Counted from the stretch's first letter, positions 44,262-54,580 are shown. The stretch: DNA of 64,000 nt from Candidatus Kirkpatrickella diaphorinae (GCF_025736875.1 NZ_CP107052.1:918001-982000), one strand, 5' to 3'. A program made the numbers and translations. Notes: generated from the sequence alone by a model not told the origin.

Positions 44262-45662
44262 TTGGGAGCTGTCTGCAAATACAAGTTGATCTCGCCGGCG
44301 ACCAATGGTGAGATAGAAGACCTCTTGCACGAAAAGTCACCTGACGACGGTTTGCGTCGCGTTCAAGCGCTCCTAACGGATTGGCTCCGGTTGGAAAATT
44401 TGGTGGTTTTGACTGCCGCGGGCACATCACTCAGCGCGGGTGGCCGTCTCATGGCAAGGAACCCCGAAAACAACCTTGAATGCAAGGTCCTCGATGCGGT
44501 TGAGCAGTGTTCTCTGGCGGAGGATACGATGGCTATCATTCACCACCGTAAATCCCTCTGGCCAAAAGATAAGGAGCAAGGACCGTCAGGCTTTGAGGAG
44601 TGGTTAAGTTACCTCTTCAATGCGGCAGAACTTTCCGCTCCAGAGAGATCGCCCATCCGGGCGACTAACTGGAAAGGCATCGAGAATTCTGACGCCGCAC
44701 CCGACCTTAGAAAGTTTTGATCGCTCATTGAACGAGCTATTTATGCCGAGTGCGCGCTGAAGATCGATCACCGTGAACTTCGTGAATTGGGTCGAGAGAA
44801 AACTTCAGGTCACATTCCCTTTTTAGCGAAGCTGGCGGCCAGAGACTCAAATCTTGGGCGGACCCATTTCTTCACCCTGAACTACGATACCCTTTATGAG
44901 CAAGCCATGGAGGAGCTGGGAATTCAGTATTTCGACGGGTTCTCCGGCAAGTCGAACGCGCGCTTCGATCCGGCGGTCTACGGACTAGATATCTACTATC
45001 CCGGCGATGTCGCGGAAGGTCGAGTTCGCCGCTTCGACAAATTTCTTCACTTTTATAAGCTGCACGGCTCTATACATTGGTTTCCCGATCCGAGCGGAGA
45101 CATGCGCGCCCGTCATCATGACTTAGAATTTGCTGCGACATATCGGGGCGCTGATGCAGCTGAGAAAGCTGAATATCTCGTCTCCAAGAGCTTCGAGTCA
45201 ATCGGCTCGTTTGGTATACTTCCGACCTCTCAAAAATTCACTCAAACTCTGAATATGCCTTACGCGCACCTCTTCCGACTCTTCCATGCGAGACTCCATC
45301 AACCACAAACTTTCTTATTAGTTTTGGGATACGGTTTCGGCGACGACCATGTTACGCGAATGATTGAAGCGGCGCTTATGAACCCTTCGCTGGTGATGCT
45401 TGTGGTGGAACCAAATCCTGGTAGCGCCATCGTGGAACGAGTTCGCCGCTATCAGAGCCTCGGGCGGAGAGCGTTTGTATTGACGGAACGGGTAGATGAC
45501 GGCGCAAATTGCTCCTTCAAAACAGCGACTTTCGCCGACTTTGCTCAAAACGTTATGCCGGATGTCAAATGGCTGAACGATTATCGCCGCTTGCGGAATT
45601 TTGAGGAGCAACTTCGACGAACGGACGATCGACCGTCAAAAAAACCTGAGGCATCCATCTGA
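44262..45662 (+). pseudogene. SIR2-domain defence effector interrupted by an in-frame TGA
   Basis: NAD-binding SIR2-like protein, about 466 codons, split by TGA at 44718-44720; the same frame continues without a shift on both sides. The first part has LVVLTAAGTSLSAGG, where the usual GAG reads AAG. The second has FFTLNYDTLYEQA, the catalytic-type KLHGSIHWF and LGYGFGDDHV. TGA follows RKF and precedes SLIERAIY, so a former TGG (Trp) codon is likely. TTG 44262 has GGAG seven bases upstream. The stop overlaps the herA ATG by one base (TGATG). In working systems SIR2 depletes NAD on phage infection; here it is probably inactive unless read through. Confidence 0.8.
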
Positions 45663-47707
45663 TGGAACAGCCTCGCATAATCGGCCATGTTGTCGCTATA
45701 AATGGATTTCGACTCAAAGTCGAACTGTCTCCAGACTCCAAATCGTCCTCTCGCGCCACACCGGACGGCGTTCAGCGCGCCGTTTCGATTAACGCTTTTC
45801 TAACCTTCGACATCGGCGCGGGACTGCATGCAATTGGACTTCTGACCGACTTGGAGGCGCGGGAAAGCTTTGACCCGAGGCGGGATGAGGAACTGTCTTT
45901 AGAGCTGATGAAACCACGTCGGGTCGCCTCTATCCAGCTTATGGGCACTGTCAGGCATCGCGCCAATCGCGATTGGGAATTTGACAGCGGTATCACCGTC
46001 TTGCCGACATTGGACACACCGGCGGAAGTCGCCGACCCCGAGATCCTTTCGAGTATTTTCACAAATCCCCCACGACGAAATCAGCCCCGAAGTTGGGAAG
46101 ACGGGGAGTTCGACCACGCGCTGGAAATTGGGCATGAGACCGGCGATGAAAACACGAAAGTAAAAGCATCCTTCAACGATTTATTCTCTCGCCCTCTGGC
46201 GGTCGTCGGCAATACCGGCTCCGGCAAATCGTACACTGTGGTGAGTCTTTTGGAGGGTATCATCAGGCATCAAGACTTCAGAGCCGAGGCGCAGTCCGAT
46301 CCTCACATTTTCATTTTGGATATCAATGGGGAATACGCCAACGCCTTTTTGCCACAAGGAAAATCAGGATATTCGCGTGAGCCAAATCGCATCTATCTCA
46401 ACGGCGAAGAATTTTGCCTTCCAGCTTGGCTGATGAATGGGGAGGAGATTTGCGAGTGGCTTCAAGCGTCCGAACCAACACAAGAGCCTTTGCTGAAGGA
46501 TTGGTGGGCAATCGCGAAATCAGGAATTCAAGCAAACGGAGAACTTTATGACCCTCTGCAGGTCGCAGTTAGCAAGTTAGATAGCGCTATAAGCTGGCTC
46601 GATAAACCGCGGACTCGAGCGGATTTTGACAACTTGTTAGACACAGCGTCCCAATACATTGACTTTGATAATTTGAAACAAGAGAAAGTCAAAATAGATT
46701 GGACTACTCCTTCAAATCCAGAATGGGCCAAAATTCAGAATGAGAAAAAAATCAGGAATTGGCTTCATGCTTCCCGCTCGGAATTGCAGGGAAAAATCTC
46801 GGATCGCCAAAATGTCGGCGTTAATTTTGCCAAGTCCGCTGACTCGCCACGATTCATTCCGGCAGTGGAGTTTCGTGACCCCCGCCTGTCAGACCGCGCA
46901 ATTGATCAAGAAAGCGGTCGCCAGATTGACCAATACCTAACAACAATGAAACTTCGATTACGGACGCGTCTAGACGATCGACGCTGGCAGTCATTTTTTA
47001 GTTTTGAAAAACAGAATATCAAGAGTTTTCAAGATTGGATGACAAGACTTGGCGTAGGCCAGAGCTCTGGCCCTCGCATATCTGTCCTCGATTTTTCGAT
47101 GTTGGCCTCGGAGGCGCTGCCGTTTGCGTGTGCACTGTTGGGACGTCTTCTACTTGAAACACGCGAAATGCTGCGCCCCGACCGACGCAGCAGATATCCG
47201 TGGGTTTTAGTTTTGGAGGAGGCACACAATTATGTCCGACCGTCGGGAAAGGTGGAGGATCGCGGACAAGCCCTTTCTCGACGCGCCTTCGAGCGCGTTG
47301 CTAAGGAGGGTCGTAAATTTGGCTTGTCCCTCATCGTGGCTAGCCAACGTCCTAGCGAGATCAGTCCTACGATCATTAGTCAGTGCGCCAACTTTTTTTC
47401 TCATCGCTTACAAAATCCAGACGATATTGATCACTTTCGTCGTATCATCCCCAAACAGGCTCAACGTTTACTCGATCAAGTGACCGTGCTTGCGGCGGGC
47501 GAAGCGATAGTTTTTGGCAGCGCACTGCACATTCCGGCCCGTGTTCAAATAAGGTTCCCCACTCGTGAGCCATGGAGCGCAACGGCAGCACCCTTCGTCG
47601 AATGGGCTACCAATGAAGCCTTTCCTCTCGGCGAAGTCGTTGAGAATTGGGGATTATCAGCCGACAAAGAGCCTGTGTCTGCGGCAGCTGAGCTGGAGCG
47701 TGCGTAA
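45662..47707 (+). CDS. herA: HerA-family ATPase partner of SIR2
   Basis: 681-residue hexameric-type ATPase of the HerA/FtsK superfamily. An N-terminal HAS-barrel-like beta region (residues about 1-120) precedes the Walker A VGNTGSGKS (182-190). Walker B lies in VLVLEEAHNYVRP near residue 520, and an arginine-finger-like region follows (SLIVASQRPSEI). The frame is intact, unlike its partner. Its ATG overlaps the SIR2 stop in TGATG, so expression depends on translation reaching that stop. SIR2-HerA pairs form a known anti-phage complex. Codon use is AT-richer than the core genes. Confidence 0.9.
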   Translation: MEQPRIIGHVVAINGFRLKVELSPDSKSSSRATPDGVQRAVSINAFLTFDIGAGLHAIGLLTDLEARESFDPRRDEELSLELMKPRRVASIQLMGTVRHRANRDWEFDSGITVLPTLDTPAEVADPEILSSIFTNPPRRNQPRSWEDGEFDHALEIGHETGDENTKVKASFNDLFSRPLAVVGNTGSGKSYTVVSLLEGIIRHQDFRAEAQSDPHIFILDINGEYANAFLPQGKSGYSREPNRIYLNGEEFCLPAWLMNGEEICEWLQASEPTQEPLLKDWWAIAKSGIQANGELYDPLQVAVSKLDSAISWLDKPRTRADFDNLLDTASQYIDFDNLKQEKVKIDWTTPSNPEWAKIQNEKKIRNWLHASRSELQGKISDRQNVGVNFAKSADSPRFIPAVEFRDPRLSDRAIDQESGRQIDQYLTTMKLRLRTRLDDRRWQSFFSFEKQNIKSFQDWMTRLGVGQSSGPRISVLDFSMLASEALPFACALLGRLLLETREMLRPDRRSRYPWVLVLEEAHNYVRPSGKVEDRGQALSRRAFERVAKEGRKFGLSLIVASQRPSEISPTIISQCANFFSHRLQNPDDIDHFRRIIPKQAQRLLDQVTVLAAGEAIVFGSALHIPARVQIRFPTREPWSATAAPFVEWATNEAFPLGEVVENWGLSADKEPVSAAAELERA

Positions 47708-47840
47708 CAAACTACATTTGCCACGAGCCTCGGTAAGGAGATGGATGATTAAGTCTCATCCTAACATTCTTCAAATAACTGTTTCTGTTTAGTAATGTTA
47801 GCGGATTGAAGTTCGAAAAACCGTTCATTTTCAAGCCCCC

Positions 47841-48557
47841 CTACCACAACCCCACCCCCGCGCCACCACTTCGCCGATCCGACAGCGTCGTGATCCCCCC
47901 GATCCCCCACTTCCCGTCCCGCCGGATCATAATCGGGGCGCCGCTTGCGCCGTGGGTTGTGGTGCAGTTATGGTGGATCAACCGGCCGGACACGGCTGTG
48001 ACGTGGCAATTCTGGTCGCCGCGTGCGATTTCGGGGAAGTCCTGTTCATAACCCACAATCATCGCGTCATCCCCCGCGCGCGGTGTCAGAACGGGTGGGA
48101 TGTCGGCGCTCGTGACCATCGGGCGTTCAAGTACGATCGTCGCCCGATCAGCCTGGGCGGTGGCGATGGCGCGGGTCGGGTCGAAGCCGGGTGCGATAAT
48201 GATGTGGATGGCACGCGCTTCCGCCGCGAAATGGCCGCGATGGTAAGCCCGCAGAAAATGCACGGAATGCGGCCGGATGTAATGCCCGCTTTCCTCTAAC
48301 CACAAGCAGTGTGCCGCAGTCATCACCACATTGGGCGCAATGAGGAAGCCCGTGCAGCGTGTCCCGAGTTCCGTTTGAAGGCGCCCCAATATAAGCCAGG
48401 GCGACTGGGTGACATCCACGCGGTGCCGCTTATCAAAATGGGCGGCGCGCAATTCAACCGTTTCGGCCACCACGCGCCCGGCCGGGGCGAACATTATCAG
48501 CCCACCCAGCAACATTGCCACCATGTCATGCCACCGGGTCCGGCGCTTCATCCTCAT
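47841..48557 (-). CDS. Secreted trypsin-like serine protease
   Basis: S1-family protease with signal peptide (MVAMLLGGLIMFAPAGRVVA). Triad: His in VMTAAHC, Asp in QADRATIVL, Ser in HGASGAPI. Four cysteines could form disulfides. About 238 residues from ATG 48557 (GGGAAAA upstream; ATG 48551 possible). Likely periplasmic or released. It is the first core-like gene after the HerA locus, separated by 133 bases in which I see no feature, and is divergent from lysA. Confidence 0.85.
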   Translation of the reverse strand: MRMKRRTRWHDMVAMLLGGLIMFAPAGRVVAETVELRAAHFDKRHRVDVTQSPWLILGRLQTELGTRCTGFLIAPNVVMTAAHCLWLEESGHYIRPHSVHFLRAYHRGHFAAEARAIHIIIAPGFDPTRAIATAQADRATIVLERPMVTSADIPPVLTPRAGDDAMIVGYEQDFPEIARGDQNCHVTAVSGRLIHHNCTTTHGASGAPIMIRRDGKWGIGGITTLSDRRSGGAGVGLW

Positions 48558-48683
48558 TCGCGTTTTCCCAAAATCCTTCAAAGCTGGTATATGCGTAGGG
48601 CATAGCAACACCGCGTTAACTCTTCACAGCCTCCCGCAAGAATGTCAAAATCACCGCGCCTGAGGATGGGGCAAAAGCACTCG

Positions 48684-50009
48684 ATGTCAAATTTACCGCC
48701 GTCTCTTGTGGAGATACTGCAATCACGCCCTTGGCTCCGTTATGATACTGACGCGGCGCTTATCTTTGACGGCGTCCGCCTGCAAGATATTGCCGCGCAA
48801 TATGACACACCATGCTGGGTCTTCAGCGCTTCCATTCTGCGGGCGCGGGCGCGGGCGCTCAAGGCGGCTTTCAGCGGCATAAATCAGCCCATCTCCATGC
48901 ATTACGCCGTCAAGGCAAATGACCACCGTGCGACTCTCGCCATCCTTCAGCGTGAGGGGTTCGGTGCCGACGTCGTCAGTGGGGGCGAATTACGCAAAGC
49001 CATCGCGGCGGGCATAGTCCCCTTTGACATCGTGTTTTCCGGCGTGGGCAAAAAAGATGCGGAGCTGACCCTCGCCATTGAAACGGAAATTGGCGTCATC
49101 AATGTGGAAAGCCGTGAGGAGCTTGGTCGCCTCACCTCACTGGCAACGCGCCTTGGCAAACGCCCGAAAGTCGCTTTGCGCGTCAACCCGCATATCGATG
49201 CCGGGACGCATGATAAAATCAGCACCGGGCGGGAGGGGGATAAGTTCGGGATTGACTGGCGTGAAGCCCCTACCTTGAGCCGCATGGCCGCCAGGGACCC
49301 GCACTTGGATTTCATCGGTCTCGCGGCGCATATTGGCAGCCAGATCACATCCATCGCACCTTTTGAAGCCGCATGTCAGAGACTGGCCGGGATGATCACG
49401 GACCTGCGGGCGGACGGCATCGCGGTGAAACATGTCGATTGTGGCGGTGGGCTGGGCATATGCTACCATCAGGAGGCCCCGCCCGATATCACCGAGTACG
49501 CCCGGGTGATTGCAAACCACCTCGGCACGTTGAATGTCGCGATCTCGATCGAGCCCGGGCGGTGGCTCAGCGGCCCGACAGGCATTCTTCTCACCCGCGT
49601 GATCGACGTTAAAGCCCAACCCGCCCCGAGGAGCGACTTCGTGTTTATCGACGCCGCAATGAACGACCTCGCCCGCCCGGCTTTATACGCAGCATGGCAC
49701 GAAGTCCTTCCCCTCCATGCGGGCGGCTCCCGGAAGCCGGAAAAAGCCCAGACCCTGGCGGGGCCTGTTTGTGAGACAGGCGACATTCTTGCGACGGATC
49801 GCGTCCTGCCACCTCTATCCCGAGATGACCTGCTGGCGATATTGGATGCAGGCGCCTATGGGGCCGTTATGAGCTCAACCTATAATGCCCGCCCTCTCGC
49901 CGCGCAGATCATGATTGAGGACGGGAAAATCGCTGAAATTCGTCAACGCCAGACTCTCGAAAGCCTTTGGGAGGCGGAGCGTCTGCCTGATTGGTTCAAG
50001 GCTGAATGA
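48684..50009 (+). CDS. lysA: Diaminopimelate decarboxylase
   Basis: PLP enzyme, last step of lysine synthesis. The PLP lysine lies in HYAVKAND, the phosphate loop in VDCGGGLGICY, and the dimer-site C-E in PVCETGDIL. ATG 48684 (MSNLPPSL) gives 441 residues and a normal N-terminus; ATG 48666 or 48642 would lengthen it. Its stop overlaps the next start (ATGA). Its usual neighbours argH and lptM are about 11 kb upstream. Confidence 0.95.
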   Translation: MSNLPPSLVEILQSRPWLRYDTDAALIFDGVRLQDIAAQYDTPCWVFSASILRARARALKAAFSGINQPISMHYAVKANDHRATLAILQREGFGADVVSGGELRKAIAAGIVPFDIVFSGVGKKDAELTLAIETEIGVINVESREELGRLTSLATRLGKRPKVALRVNPHIDAGTHDKISTGREGDKFGIDWREAPTLSRMAARDPHLDFIGLAAHIGSQITSIAPFEAACQRLAGMITDLRADGIAVKHVDCGGGLGICYHQEAPPDITEYARVIANHLGTLNVAISIEPGRWLSGPTGILLTRVIDVKAQPAPRSDFVFIDAAMNDLARPALYAAWHEVLPLHAGGSRKPEKAQTLAGPVCETGDILATDRVLPPLSRDDLLAILDAGAYGAVMSSTYNARPLAAQIMIEDGKIAEIRQRQTLESLWEAERLPDWFKAE

Positions 50010-52681
50010 CAGGTCAGCGCCCTGTTCGCCCCGCGCAACAGCGTGCATCACACACGCTCACGCGCATTATGCGCGCGCGGCGCCTGCAGAGAGGGGTCAT
50101 ACTCGGCGAGCGGATCGTCGGGAAGCTGGTCTGGCCGGCCATTATTTTCCTGTTTTACGGGGCCATCAGCCTCTTTCGCGTGCCGCAATCTCTCCCGGAC
50201 CTGCTTCATTCCAGCGTGGCCCTCGCGATTGTGGCGCTTCTTGCCGGGCTGCTGCTGCATGGCCTCAATCGCGTGCGCCGTCCAACAGGGACGTATATTG
50301 ACCGCCGTCTGGAGCAAGGCAGCGCCCTTGATGAACGTCCCCTGGCCACGATGGAGGATCGTCCGGTTGACCCAACGACAAGGGGAATCTGGAAAACCCA
50401 CGTCGCGCGCAGCCTGGCGCGCATCGCAACTCTGCGTCCTTCAATTCGCTTTCCACAAATATCGCGCACGGGACTTTGCCTGTTTCTGATCGGCATTCTG
50501 GCGTTCGGGGTCGGGCTTTATCGCGCCGGGCCTCACGCTGTCTCGCGCCTTGAGGCCGGATTTGTCCCGGGGATGGATGATGCGGACACGCCCCTTCCTG
50601 AACTCCATGCATGGGTCACGCCGCCCGCTTACGCGCCGGGCCCGCCTGTTTATTATGAAGGCGGCACCGCCTCCATAACCGTGCCACCAGGCGCGTCATT
50701 GGAGGTTCAGGTGATCGGGGCGCGCACCATCCCGTGGCTTGTCGGTGCCGTTGATTCCGAGATTACAACCGCGCGCCTCGGCCCTCAATCCTGGCGTCTG
50801 ACGGAGAAGCTCCTGCGAAATGGCGATGTCACGCTGCGCACGCGTGGGCGCGCCATTGCGAGATGGCGCGTGAATCTCCTGCCTGACCCCCCGCCCGCCA
50901 TCAATTGGGAAGGCAAACCGAAGATCGAGGCCGACATCACTTCGCTTAAGGTGCGATATAAGACGTCCCAGCCTTTCGGCATTGCATCGGTCAGCCTTTC
51001 CATCACGCCGGATAACGGGTTGGCGAGCAGGAAACCCGTGATCTTCACGGACACGGCCCCCTCGGGAAAACACGCCTACACGGGGACCATCCGAGAGGAT
51101 ACGGGTCGCCTCGCTTATGCGGGTGAGCCTGTCACGTTGCGTCTGAAAGCGACAAGCGTCAGCGGAAATGTCGCGGAGAGCGAAGCGCGTCAGATCATCC
51201 TGCCCGCCTATAAATTCCATGACCCCATCAGTCGCGCCCTGAACGCGCTGCGCTACCGGGTTTTGCGTGGTGAAGAGGCGCTTCCAATAGCGCGGGAGGA
51301 ACTGGCTTCCCTCGCCTCGCTGACACAGCAGCGTGAGAAAGGGGTGACACTCCTGGCTTTGAATTTGATGCGCGATAATGGGACGGATGTCAGTCTGTTC
51401 GGTGACGGGCTCTGGTCGATGGCGATGTATCTTGATGACCTCTCCCGCCAGGGTCGCGCCATCGCTGAAGCAAATCTGGCGCTTCGCGGGGCGCAGAATG
51501 GCCTGATCCGCGCGCTTGAAGGCAATGCGTCCCCCCCTTCCCAGAAGGCGGGCATCGCGCGGCAGAACCGGATTGACGCGGTCAAAAAAGCGATCGCCCG
51601 ACGGATGCAGATCCTGATGTTCCATGCGATGGAACAAAGCGGCATGGTTCCCGATATGGGCAGTGTCGTTCCGGGCCGGAATGATGCCGTCACCCGGCTT
51701 CTTGAACGCCTCCAGGACCACGCTTCCGAGGGAGATCAGCGCGCTGCCATCAAAAATCTGCTTGACCTTGAGGATATGACCCGCCGCATCCGCGATGCGA
51801 CGCCGGAGGAACTGGCCGCGGCAGCAAAGCAAGAGGCGGCCCAGCAGAAAGCCCGATTGCATATCCGCGTCGTGCAGGATCTCATCAAGCGTGAGACCGG
51901 ACTCCTGGATGCGACGCAATCCCGCGGGGAGGCATTCCGCCGTCTCAGAGATATGCAGCAGGAACCGGGATTACGGTTTGACAGCTCGGTTGACCTGCGC
52001 AATTTCGCGCTCGGTGCTTCAGATGTATCGATCTCTCCCCCCTCCCACGACAATTTATCATTTTCAGATGAGGAAGAGGCGGAAAGGCAGGATCAGCGCC
52101 GCACGCAATTTGTCATTCAGGGCGCGTTGCGTGATGCACTCCGTGCCCTTATTGCCGAAGTCTCTGATGACGGGCAGCACGTCCCGAAAAATATGAAAAA
52201 AGCTGAGCACCATATGGGCAATGTCCGCCGCGATCTCGCGCAACGGGATGATATCGGCGCGTCACAATCGCTGAGAGACGTTTTGGCCGATCTCACCCAA
52301 TTGGGCCATGACATGCGTGCGGCGCAGAAAGACAAGCAGCATGGCGAAGGGCCGATTATCCTTTTGCCAACCATGCAGTCTGGTGGCGATGAGTCGGGAT
52401 CGCAAAAAGATGGAGACGGGCGGGGTGATCGGTCGGATGAGGAGACAAATGGCGGTTCCGCAACCCATCGCGCCTCGCAAAAGCGGGACCCGCTGGGCCG
52501 CAAAGTCAATGATGGGGAGGGCGCATCTGAGTCTGAGCAGGGACATGCGCTTCAGCAAAGCGACACGCATCGGCTGGAGGTGGAACGGGAACTGCGACGC
52601 CGCGCCGCTGACCGTGCCCGCCCGCCACGTGAGCGCCATTATCTGGAAGATCTCCTGAAAGCATGGCGCGAGGGCGACTGA
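50006..52681 (+). CDS. DUF4175 / TIGR02302 family membrane protein
   Basis: 891 residues with two or three N-terminal membrane segments (about residues 40-90 and 155-172) and a large extracytoplasmic domain with beta-rich WVTPPAYAPGPP and long helices. The C-terminal about 120 residues are highly charged and low in complexity. This alphaproteobacterial family has no known function; it regularly follows lysA, and here its ATG overlaps the lysA stop, so they are cotranscribed. Confidence 0.85.
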   Translation: MTGQRPVRPAQQRASHTLTRIMRARRLQRGVILGERIVGKLVWPAIIFLFYGAISLFRVPQSLPDLLHSSVALAIVALLAGLLLHGLNRVRRPTGTYIDRRLEQGSALDERPLATMEDRPVDPTTRGIWKTHVARSLARIATLRPSIRFPQISRTGLCLFLIGILAFGVGLYRAGPHAVSRLEAGFVPGMDDADTPLPELHAWVTPPAYAPGPPVYYEGGTASITVPPGASLEVQVIGARTIPWLVGAVDSEITTARLGPQSWRLTEKLLRNGDVTLRTRGRAIARWRVNLLPDPPPAINWEGKPKIEADITSLKVRYKTSQPFGIASVSLSITPDNGLASRKPVIFTDTAPSGKHAYTGTIREDTGRLAYAGEPVTLRLKATSVSGNVAESEARQIILPAYKFHDPISRALNALRYRVLRGEEALPIAREELASLASLTQQREKGVTLLALNLMRDNGTDVSLFGDGLWSMAMYLDDLSRQGRAIAEANLALRGAQNGLIRALEGNASPPSQKAGIARQNRIDAVKKAIARRMQILMFHAMEQSGMVPDMGSVVPGRNDAVTRLLERLQDHASEGDQRAAIKNLLDLEDMTRRIRDATPEELAAAAKQEAAQQKARLHIRVVQDLIKRETGLLDATQSRGEAFRRLRDMQQEPGLRFDSSVDLRNFALGASDVSISPPSHDNLSFSDEEEAERQDQRRTQFVIQGALRDALRALIAEVSDDGQHVPKNMKKAEHHMGNVRRDLAQRDDIGASQSLRDVLADLTQLGHDMRAAQKDKQHGEGPIILLPTMQSGGDESGSQKDGDGRGDRSDEETNGGSATHRASQKRDPLGRKVNDGEGASESEQGHALQQSDTHRLEVERELRRRAADRARPPRERHYLEDLLKAWREGD

Positions 52682-53168
52682 AAAGCCGCTCAGCGCAGGG
52701 CCATTTTCCGTCCATCGACCGTTTCACAGGGAAGCGCACACGCTTTGAGGAGAGGGGGACAGGGTTGATCGCGCCATGTCTCGGATTGTCGAGTCGTGCC
52801 GGGCACCTTCGCAGCGCACGATATCGTTACTTAACCGTTCTAATTGCCTCATCTTTCGCGACAATCAACGCGGCAGTCGCAGCCATTGTCAGAAAATACG
52901 TTTAAATCCTCCTGATTTTCCTCTATTCCCGGCAGAAGCGCGGTTTATCGCGGCATGTGCTGAGCGGCCGGTGAAGGCGACCTGAAAACGCGAAAGCCTT
53001 TACTGACATAAATGACGACGTCGCCTATCGGCGCTTTTCAACTTTTAAACTGCGTTTTTCATATTCCTCTATTGACGAAAGTTGTTTTCAGGTTCGACAT
53101 TACAATCAAACAGCCTGTCGTTTAACGACTCAAAAAATCAACATCGTCATGTCAGGAAATAATGTCCC
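52682..53168. other. Non-coding stretch before the aminotransferase gene
   Basis: 487 bases without a supported gene. A short frame at 52663-52905 overlaps the DUF4175 end and lacks coding character. The last 150 bases are AT-richer and may hold the aminotransferase promoter (a TTGACG near 53073), but no well-spaced -10 was found. Confidence 0.5.
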
Positions 53169-54491
53169 ATGCAGAATACCGCCAGTCACGGAGCCAACCG
53201 GGGTGCATTATGGCTTCCTTTCACGGCGCATCGACAATTTCGCCAGGCGCCGCGCGTGCTCGTCTCCGCGAAAGGCATGTATTATAAGGATGCGCAGGGT
53301 CAGGATGTCCTGGATGGCTGTGCCGGCCTCTGGTGCGTCAATGCAGGGCATACGCGCACCCCGATTGTTGAGGCGATTCAGCGTGAGGCGGCGAAACTCG
53401 ATTTCGCCCCGACTTTTCAGATGGCGCACCCCCTCGCTTTCGAAGCGGCGGGACGTATATCCGCCCTGACCCCGCCGGGGCTCGATCACATATTTTTCTG
53501 TAATTCCGGCTCGGAAGCCGCTGATACGGCGCTAAAAATCGCCATCGCCTATCATCGCGCGAATGGGCAGGCGGAACGATCCAAAATTGTCGGGCGGGAG
53601 CGCGGCTATCATGGTGTCGGGCTGGGCGGCCTCTCCGTCGGCGGTATTTCCTCTAATCGCAAGCAGTTCGGCCCCCTCCTCGCGGATGCCGCGCATCTGC
53701 CCCACACTTATGATCCGTCGCGAAATGCCTTCAGCCGTGGCTTACCGAAGCACGGTATCGAATATGCCGATGCGTTGGAGAAATTATTCGTCACTCACGA
53801 CCCCTCGACAATTGCCGCCGTCATGGTGGAGCCGATGTCAGGTTCAGCCGGTGTGCTTATACCGCCCGTCGGTTATCTGAAGCGCTTGCGTGAGATCTGC
53901 GATAAACACGGCATCCTGCTGATCTTTGATGAAGTCATCACCGGTTTCGGTCGATTGGGCGCCAGTTTCGCGGCAGAGAAATATCAGGTGCGGCCGGATA
54001 TCATGACGATGGCGAAAGGCATTACCAACGGGGCCATCCCGATGGGCGCGGTTGCCGTCAAAGACACGATTTTCACGGGCTTCATGCAAGGGCCGGAGAA
54101 CGCCATTGAACTCCCTCACGGCTATACTTACTCCGCACACCCCGTGGCCTGTGCGGCGGCCATCGCGACTTTGAATGTTTATCGCGATGAACGCTTGTTC
54201 GAGCGCGCTGCCGCCCTCGCACCTTATTTCGAGGATGCGGCGCATAGTCTCAGAGACGCACCGCATGTCGTTGATATTCGTAATGAAGGGCTCGTCGCCG
54301 GGATCGAAATCGCACCGGGTGACGGGGAGGTGTCGCGCATTTACAAAGTGTTCGATACAGCGTTCCGGCAAGGGGTTCTGCTGCGTTGCAGCGGGAATAC
54401 ACTCAGCATCGCGCCACCGCTGATTATCGAGAAAAACGAGATTGACCGAATTTTTGAGACGATCCGCCGTATCCTGAATACGACTTCGTGA
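53169..54491 (+). CDS. Class III aminotransferase (beta-alanine/omega-amino acid:pyruvate type)
   Basis: PLP-dependent transaminase, 440 residues. NSGSEAADTALKIA (phosphate site), ERGYHGVGLGGLSVGG, the Asp of LIFDEVITGFGR, and the PLP Lys in MAKGITNGAIPMG match the beta-alanine-pyruvate group. The start WLPFTAHRQF is characteristic of that subgroup. The gene stands alone. The amino donor (beta-alanine, GABA, putrescine or an amine) cannot be fixed from sequence. Confidence 0.87.
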   Translation: MQNTASHGANRGALWLPFTAHRQFRQAPRVLVSAKGMYYKDAQGQDVLDGCAGLWCVNAGHTRTPIVEAIQREAAKLDFAPTFQMAHPLAFEAAGRISALTPPGLDHIFFCNSGSEAADTALKIAIAYHRANGQAERSKIVGRERGYHGVGLGGLSVGGISSNRKQFGPLLADAAHLPHTYDPSRNAFSRGLPKHGIEYADALEKLFVTHDPSTIAAVMVEPMSGSAGVLIPPVGYLKRLREICDKHGILLIFDEVITGFGRLGASFAAEKYQVRPDIMTMAKGITNGAIPMGAVAVKDTIFTGFMQGPENAIELPHGYTYSAHPVACAAAIATLNVYRDERLFERAAALAPYFEDAAHSLRDAPHVVDIRNEGLVAGIEIAPGDGEVSRIYKVFDTAFRQGVLLRCSGNTLSIAPPLIIEKNEIDRIFETIRRILNTTS

Positions 54492-54580
54492 AACGATGAA
54501 GCGGTGAAAAGGTCCGTTGAGCTGACCCGGCCAGGCGGGTCAACGTTGGTCACGCGGGATTGCGAGTCGCACCATTTATT

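Noticed and set aside
44718-44720. Selenocysteine or programmed recoding at the SIR2 TGA
   Set aside because: No stem-loop of SECIS type is evident just after the TGA, SIR2 proteins do not use selenocysteine, and the context fits a Trp codon.
39188-47840. Attachment-site direct repeats bounding the two defence loci
   Set aside because: I looked for the guaA 3' end near 39.2 kb and the tRNA-Arg 3' end near 47.7-47.85 kb and found neither; no integrase gene is present.
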